A DNA stretch of 21,347 nt from Isohypsibius dastychi (lineage: Eukaryota > Tardigrada > Eutardigrada > Parachela > Isohypsibiidae), in assembly GCA_034696485.1 (NCBI GenBank), contig JAQIWT010000395.1:1-21347 (forward strand). The letters are read 5' to 3'. The notes beneath the pieces are model-generated. The model was given only the letters and a program-made list of their open reading frames with translations, searched no databases and was not told the DNA's origin. This document shows positions 17,955 through 21,347 of the stretch, one piece after another. How positions within the stretch are numbered: position 1 is the first letter of the stretch; the number at the start of each line of letters is the position of its first letter. The position numbers and the translations under genes are program-made.

Positions 17955-18864
17955 ATGCTCATATTCAATTTTCGGTATTGGTTGATATTCCTATTCGGAC
18001 TGAGTACAAGTGACGCTGATATTGAATCATGGTTCAGATCTGAACTCCCGGTAAGTCACTTATCTTCATAAGCTAGAGTAGAACGAACTAAAATCAATTT
18101 CACCTGAAAGGCTCCTAATGTGAAATTCAGCACTACTCTTCGCCAAGCATCGAGCTCAGACATTGTCAAGCTAACATGCAACGGGCGAAATGGCTGCTTG
18201 AGAGTCACCAATCTTGCTTACGGAATCAACTGCGAATTCTACGCAATCTGTGATGATTCCTGCTTCGATTCAGCTCGCTCGAGAGATGCAGTGAAGGTTG
18301 AATGCAACAATAAAGTCAACTGCAGCATTCCCATGAGTATGCTGGATATACCAGAGCATTGTCAACATTCAGAGCGGTCACTCCGAGTGGACTTCGAATG
18401 CGAAGAGGAGACTGACCAATGGGTAAATGATGTTTTCTTTTCTTGTTATTCTCACCTGATATCTTGTGCTGTGGATGTGTGCAAGCAACGACGTGGATGC
18501 CGAATTTGTCCAACGAGGTGAGGTGGGCCAATTGCGTTGTCGAGCCAGTAAGGTCACGGTTCTGGAGGCGTATTACTATGAATCGCAAGAGAATGTGTTA
18601 GAATATACTCTGCGAAACTGTCCGAGAAATCAAAGGATCGCATGCAACGTATCAGCGCCAGAGGACTCCGATAATCCATTCGAGATGATGGTAGTTCGGT
18701 ATGAGTGCACTGGAGGACTTCTACAACCTCAAGTTGGTCCCATTGATCTGTTTTGTTCGGAACCAATGATCTTTAATTGTCACAATGTTTTCCAGCGGAC
18801 TACACCCAGTCTGATTAAACGATTTCAAAAGTATCTGGAACCAAGAACAGCCCCGAAGAACTAA
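17955..18864 (+). CDS. Secreted SUEL-type lectin-like protein B
   Basis: Exons: 17955..18050, 18111..18422, 18486..18732 and 18796..18864, the same plan as lectin A with introns of 60, 63 and 63 bp. The signal peptide is MLIFNFRYWLIFLFGLSTSDA. The nine-Cys lectin-like module is nearly that of A (VKLTCNG, CLRVTNLAYG, KVECNNKVNCSIP, SLRVDFEC). The second module runs from GQLRCRASKVTVLEAY to VVRYECTG. The tail is longer than in A, ending YLEPRTAPKN. Intron 3 (donor CAA|GTTGGT, acceptor TTTCCAG) is 63 nt without an in-frame stop, so a retained form would also be open. Intron 2 has the same one-base frame problem as A. Because third positions vary most between A and B, both genes have been under selection since duplicating. 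Probably an extracellular carbohydrate-binding protein of about 240 residues. Confidence 0.68.
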
Positions 18865-19037
18865 GCACTATCTTTGCGACTACAGCCGTATAGCCGCCAG
18901 ATTGGTTTCCCGGTTTCTTGGTTTCCTAAGGAGTGTTTTTGGAAAACCATTTGCAACGTTTCGCTCTGCACAAAATGTTTAAGATACTAGCTAAAACTGC
19001 ACTGCGCATCATGCCTCTGTTTTGGGTGTGAGGGAAT

Positions 19038-19043
19038 TTTATT
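19038..19043 (-). terminator. Candidate poly(A) signal, chitosanase
   Basis: AATAAA on the minus strand, 231 bases beyond the chitosanase stop. The homologous flank of lectin A lacks it. Confidence 0.4.
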
Positions 19044-19132
19044 GTGAGCTGACTTGGTGTTGCCGGCTTCTGGCTGTAGGACACTTTAATTTCGTTCCCC
19101 CAGAGAATGTTCCCAGTTCCAACCGAAAAGTG

Positions 19133-19138
19133 AATAAA
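19133..19138 (+). terminator. Candidate poly(A) signal, lectin B
   Basis: AATAAA 269 bases after the lectin B stop, in the position homologous to 17648-17653 behind lectin A. Confidence 0.45.
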
Positions 19139-19273
19139 ATACGTAAAGAGTGAAATGCACACAAAATTGTTTTCATATGATTCACACGCTTCACACATAT
19201 ACATGTGCATACACACATGTCCTGTCTTAAAAATTTACCAGGATTCATCCCCTCGCAAAAATTTCGTAACGGT

Positions 19274-20083
19274 TCAGAAAATGTAAAACGACGAACCATA
19301 GTGCTTGTTAGGGCTAAAATAAGAGCCAGTTCTACTTACACCGATCGAAATCGGTTTATCCATTAACCAAGCATTTGCTTTAGCCAAGTCCTGAAAGATA
19401 TCAATCCGTGAAGTCGATTCCATCCACACCTGCTGAGTATCACCTTGCGCGTTATTCAAAGCATACCGACGTTGTCTCAAAAACTCGTTCATCCATAATT
19501 TCTCATTATTCCCATTTAGTGCTAGTCTCCGATTTGTTGCTCTCACGATACCCATGGTCCCCAAACAGCATCCTGGCTCGTCTTCTTCTCCATGCTGAAC
19601 CCAAGTGTCGTAGAATATCGCTTTACTCAACGCCAGCTGTAAACCCAACGAAGCAGCTTTTACTTGCGAGGGCCTCCAGTATTCCGAATTCCAGATTTGT
19701 TCCTGTGAGTCTTTGAAAAGCTGATCAGCTACTGATAATTTGACAGCTCGAATAAAAGCAGCAGAGTTTATTCCATCACCCCCGTTGTTTCGCAAAGCTG
19801 AGAGGAATGGATCGAATGGATTGCTGGTTGACTTCTTGGATTTGTATAAATCAATGACCTTTCGGCCATCGCCATTTTTGGTCGTGAATCCCACGATCCC
19901 AAAAGTCACACCACGCCCGTCAAATAAATCCTCGGCGTATCCGTAGTCTATGAGAAGACGACCGTTTTCGAAGATTGTTGTCAGCTGTCTGGAACGACGC
20001 TGTAGAGCTGAAGAAACAATGGCAGACGTTTGCGTTAGGAACACGGAAAACAGAAACACTGCAAAGGATATTCGTATATTCAT
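19274..20083 (-). CDS. Secreted GH46 chitosanase (bacterial-type, intronless)
   Basis: A single uninterrupted 269-codon frame. GH46 chitosanases hydrolyse beta-1,4 links in chitosan (deacetylated chitin) with inversion. A signal peptide (MNIRISFAVFLFSVFLTQTSA) precedes the catalytic domain. The N-terminal signature LTTIFENG then DYGYAEDLFDGRGVTFGIVG gives the catalytic acid Glu39 and base Asp55, 16 residues apart as in Bacillus-type enzymes. Later landmarks are GLQLALSKAIFYDTWVQHG, WMNEFLRQRR, SRIDIFQDLAKANAWLMDKP and a final YGSSFYI, so the domain is complete. GH46 is essentially a bacterial family, and all other genes in this window have introns. Acquisition by horizontal transfer is therefore likely, yet the gene has a eukaryotic-type secretion signal and sits among animal genes. 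Probable roles are digestion of fungal or arthropod cell walls, or antifungal defence. The Bacillus-like C terminus carries about eight extra residues (SRTGSYFS). Confidence 0.92.
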   Translation of the reverse strand: MNIRISFAVFLFSVFLTQTSAIVSSALQRRSRQLTTIFENGRLLIDYGYAEDLFDGRGVTFGIVGFTTKNGDGRKVIDLYKSKKSTSNPFDPFLSALRNNGGDGINSAAFIRAVKLSVADQLFKDSQEQIWNSEYWRPSQVKAASLGLQLALSKAIFYDTWVQHGEEDEPGCCLGTMGIVRATNRRLALNGNNEKLWMNEFLRQRRYALNNAQGDTQQVWMESTSRIDIFQDLAKANAWLMDKPISIGVSRTGSYFSPNKHYGSSFYIF

Positions 20084-20649
20084 TTTTTAATGGAATTGTG
20101 AGCACTGCGCATACTGTAATACTGTGCTGAAGTGCAAGTGCTTTAAGCCGTTGTTGTGTAGATCTGGGATCTGAGTCACGGATATGAAGTCGGAATTGTC
20201 GTAAGTTTCCAGGAAGCCGTACCCTTTTAGTACAACAACAAGACGCTATATGCAGCAACAAATCGCGGAAGCACGATCAGCAGAATTTGTATGGGTGCAC
20301 CTGAAGTGTCCGTAAAACTCGTGAGATTCTCTTGACTGACTGGCCGAAGTGTTTCGTTATGCGAGCATTCAGGTAGCAGAGTCCACATGAGAGTGAGCGA
20401 TACATTTGCTTCGGTCCGACGCAGTGCTTTTTATTTTCCAAACCACGGCGATACGTCAGTGACTTTTTATTGATCGTAAAAATGGGATCACATTCCGGAG
20501 GATTCACTCAGATTTCTATACCACCGCCTTGTTTAATGACGACAATTTTCATCCACTTGAATATTGCAGAACTTTTCACAAACGAATTAAATTATCACAC
20601 AGTTCCATCAAACGACCATTTGAAACTGGTCTGAGACAAAGACTTTGAG
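20084..20649. other. Intergenic region upstream of chitosanase
   Basis: 566 bases with no supported gene. It must hold the chitosanase promoter; no TATA box is evident. A possible retroelement relic lies in it (see 20290-20420). Confidence 0.4.
20290..20420 (-). mobile_element. Possible GIY-YIG-like retroelement relic
   Basis: A minus-strand open frame contains QMYRSLSCGLCYLNARITKH and FGQSVKRI. This recalls the Y-x-C-G-x-x-Y-I-G-x-T-x-x-x-L-x-x-R pattern of GIY-YIG endonucleases at the ends of some Penelope-like and other retroelements, but YIG reads YLN and nothing else of an element is seen. Short, degenerate and unproven. Confidence 0.25.
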
Positions 20650-21168
20650 TTAGTGACCGCCGAAAATCGAGGTGATTGAGGACAGAATGCAGAACGGAAC
20701 ACAGGCCGTTTTGTAGTCGTGTGGGTGCTCCTTGATGCAGTTCTTGCAGACAACAGCAGCTGCTTCCAAGGCTTTCAAGCGTTGTTCAGCGGTGATATCG
20801 GAACGGAGCTGGTTGAGAAACATGGCTTCATGAGGAGCGAACCGAGTCTTCGAGTTCTCCCCTACGCGAACGCCGGTTTCACCGTTGACATCTTCGTCGC
20901 TCCGTTGATCGACTTGGTTATCTAAATAAAATAGCATTACAGTTCACAAGTTCAATTTTCAAAAGCAGATGAGAAAAAATCGAATTTGAAAAATTTGATT
21001 CAATAATCAGGAGCTATTCCCGTGATATTCTTGCTCTGAGTTGTCAGCAAAGTAACTCAACTTACTTGTACCAGTCTGTCCTTGTTTGAAAGAGTTGACG
21101 TTGAAGGCAGATGCGAATGCAATGAGACCGATGCAGCAAGCGACGAGAAGGATCACTTTGGTTGCCAT
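20650..21168 (-). CDS. Secreted protein with C-terminal Cys/His motif, member 2
   Basis: Exon 1 is 21168..21066 and exon 2 is 20921..20650; the 144-bp phase-1 intron (donor GTAAGT, acceptor TTATTTAG) matches the intron of the paralogue at 8815..9497 in position, phase and size. The 124-residue product has a signal peptide (MATKVILLVACCIGLIAFASA) followed by FNVNSF. A short acidic linker (QVDQRSDEDVNGETG) leads to a helical-looking stretch (AEQRLKALEAAAVV) and the motif C-x2-C-I-K-E-H-P-H-D-Y-K-T-x-C-x-P-x-C-I-L, ending SIFGGH. Compared with member 1 it lacks most of the long disordered middle, while both ends are kept. That points to selection on the motif and variable spacing between. Function unknown. 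Confidence 0.82.
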
Positions 21169-21244
21169 TTTCCGGGTTGTGTAGAAAGAAATGTTAAAGA
21201 GATGGGAAATGAGAATGCTTCTGAATCTCTGAGCTACTAGCCGG

Positions 21245-21252
21245 GTTATATG
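21245..21252 (-). promoter_or_regulatory. TATA-like box of secreted Cys/His gene 2
   Basis: CATATAAC on the minus strand, about 80 bases before the start codon, in the same relative place as the clearer TATATAAT of the paralogue. Confidence 0.4.
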
Positions 21253-21347
21253 CTAGGTGATGAACAAGACAGCCGAACAGGATCCAAAGTGCGCGTTTTG
21301 TGGGGTGTTGGAATGTGGGTGACTGGGTTGGTTGTGCTTGATTCGAG

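Larger units (their letters stand above)
17604..19110. repeat. Tandem duplicated lectin unit, copy B
   Basis: Second copy of the block starting at about 16038. It keeps the upstream region, all lectin exons and introns, and most of the 3' flank. It lacks a counterpart of the chitosanase relic; the intact chitosanase lies just beyond it. Confidence 0.65.
18865..19273. other. Overlapping 3' flanks of lectin B and chitosanase
   Basis: A 409-bp convergent spacer. Plus-strand AATAAA at 19133-19138 (lectin B) lies beyond minus-strand AATAAA at 19043-19038 (chitosanase), so the two mature transcripts would overlap antisense by roughly 100 bases or more. A CA/TG-rich stretch (ACACATATACATGTGCATACACACATG) spans about 19192-19218. 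Confidence 0.5.

Noticed and set aside
1-21347. CRISPR arrays, bacterial operons or prophage
   Set aside because: Introns, poly(A) signals and animal gene families throughout; no regularly spaced repeats.

Overview
The window looks like nuclear DNA of a small-genome invertebrate animal. Genes are split by mostly short GT-AG introns (many 53-68 bp), carry metazoan AATAAA poly(A) signals, and encode animal families: cytochrome c oxidase 7A, SAM50, CYP2-clan P450s, BTB/POZ proteins, an alpha-2-macroglobulin receptor-binding domain and SUEL-like lectins. A secreted, intronless bacterial-type GH46 chitosanase points to a lineage that has taken up foreign genes. A tardigrade is my best guess, but that is inference only. 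All exon models are hand-built from reading frames, splice consensus and paralogue comparison.

Layout. 1-3356: two BTB/POZ genes on the minus strand, the first cut by the window edge, separated by a spacer holding a complete 561-bp MITE with 25-bp perfect terminal inverted repeats and TA target duplication. 3785-7026: two mitochondrial genes tail to tail, COX7A-like (+) and SAM50 (-). 7754-8503: a small secreted protein that is essentially a free-standing macroglobulin receptor-binding domain. 8815-9497 and 20650-21168 (both -): two members of a small secreted family with a conserved Cys/His C-terminal motif that I do not recognise. 10766-15961: tandem CYP2-clan P450s with the same six-exon structure. 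The second copy has an 11-base deletion in exon 2 that breaks its frame. 16400-18864: tandem secreted lectin-like genes inside a roughly 1.5-kb duplicated unit. 19274-20083 (-): the GH46 chitosanase. A roughly 40-bp relic of a second chitosanase copy lies between the two lectin genes, so the ancestral unit was probably lectin plus chitosanase, convergently arranged.

From about 7.7 kb onward, every gene except the P450s is predicted to be secreted. The two P450 promoters share conserved blocks with GATA-factor sites. A set of gut or defence genes (carbohydrate binding, chitosan cleavage, detoxification, macroglobulin-like binding) that grows by local duplication is a reasonable reading, but it is inferred from content, not shown.
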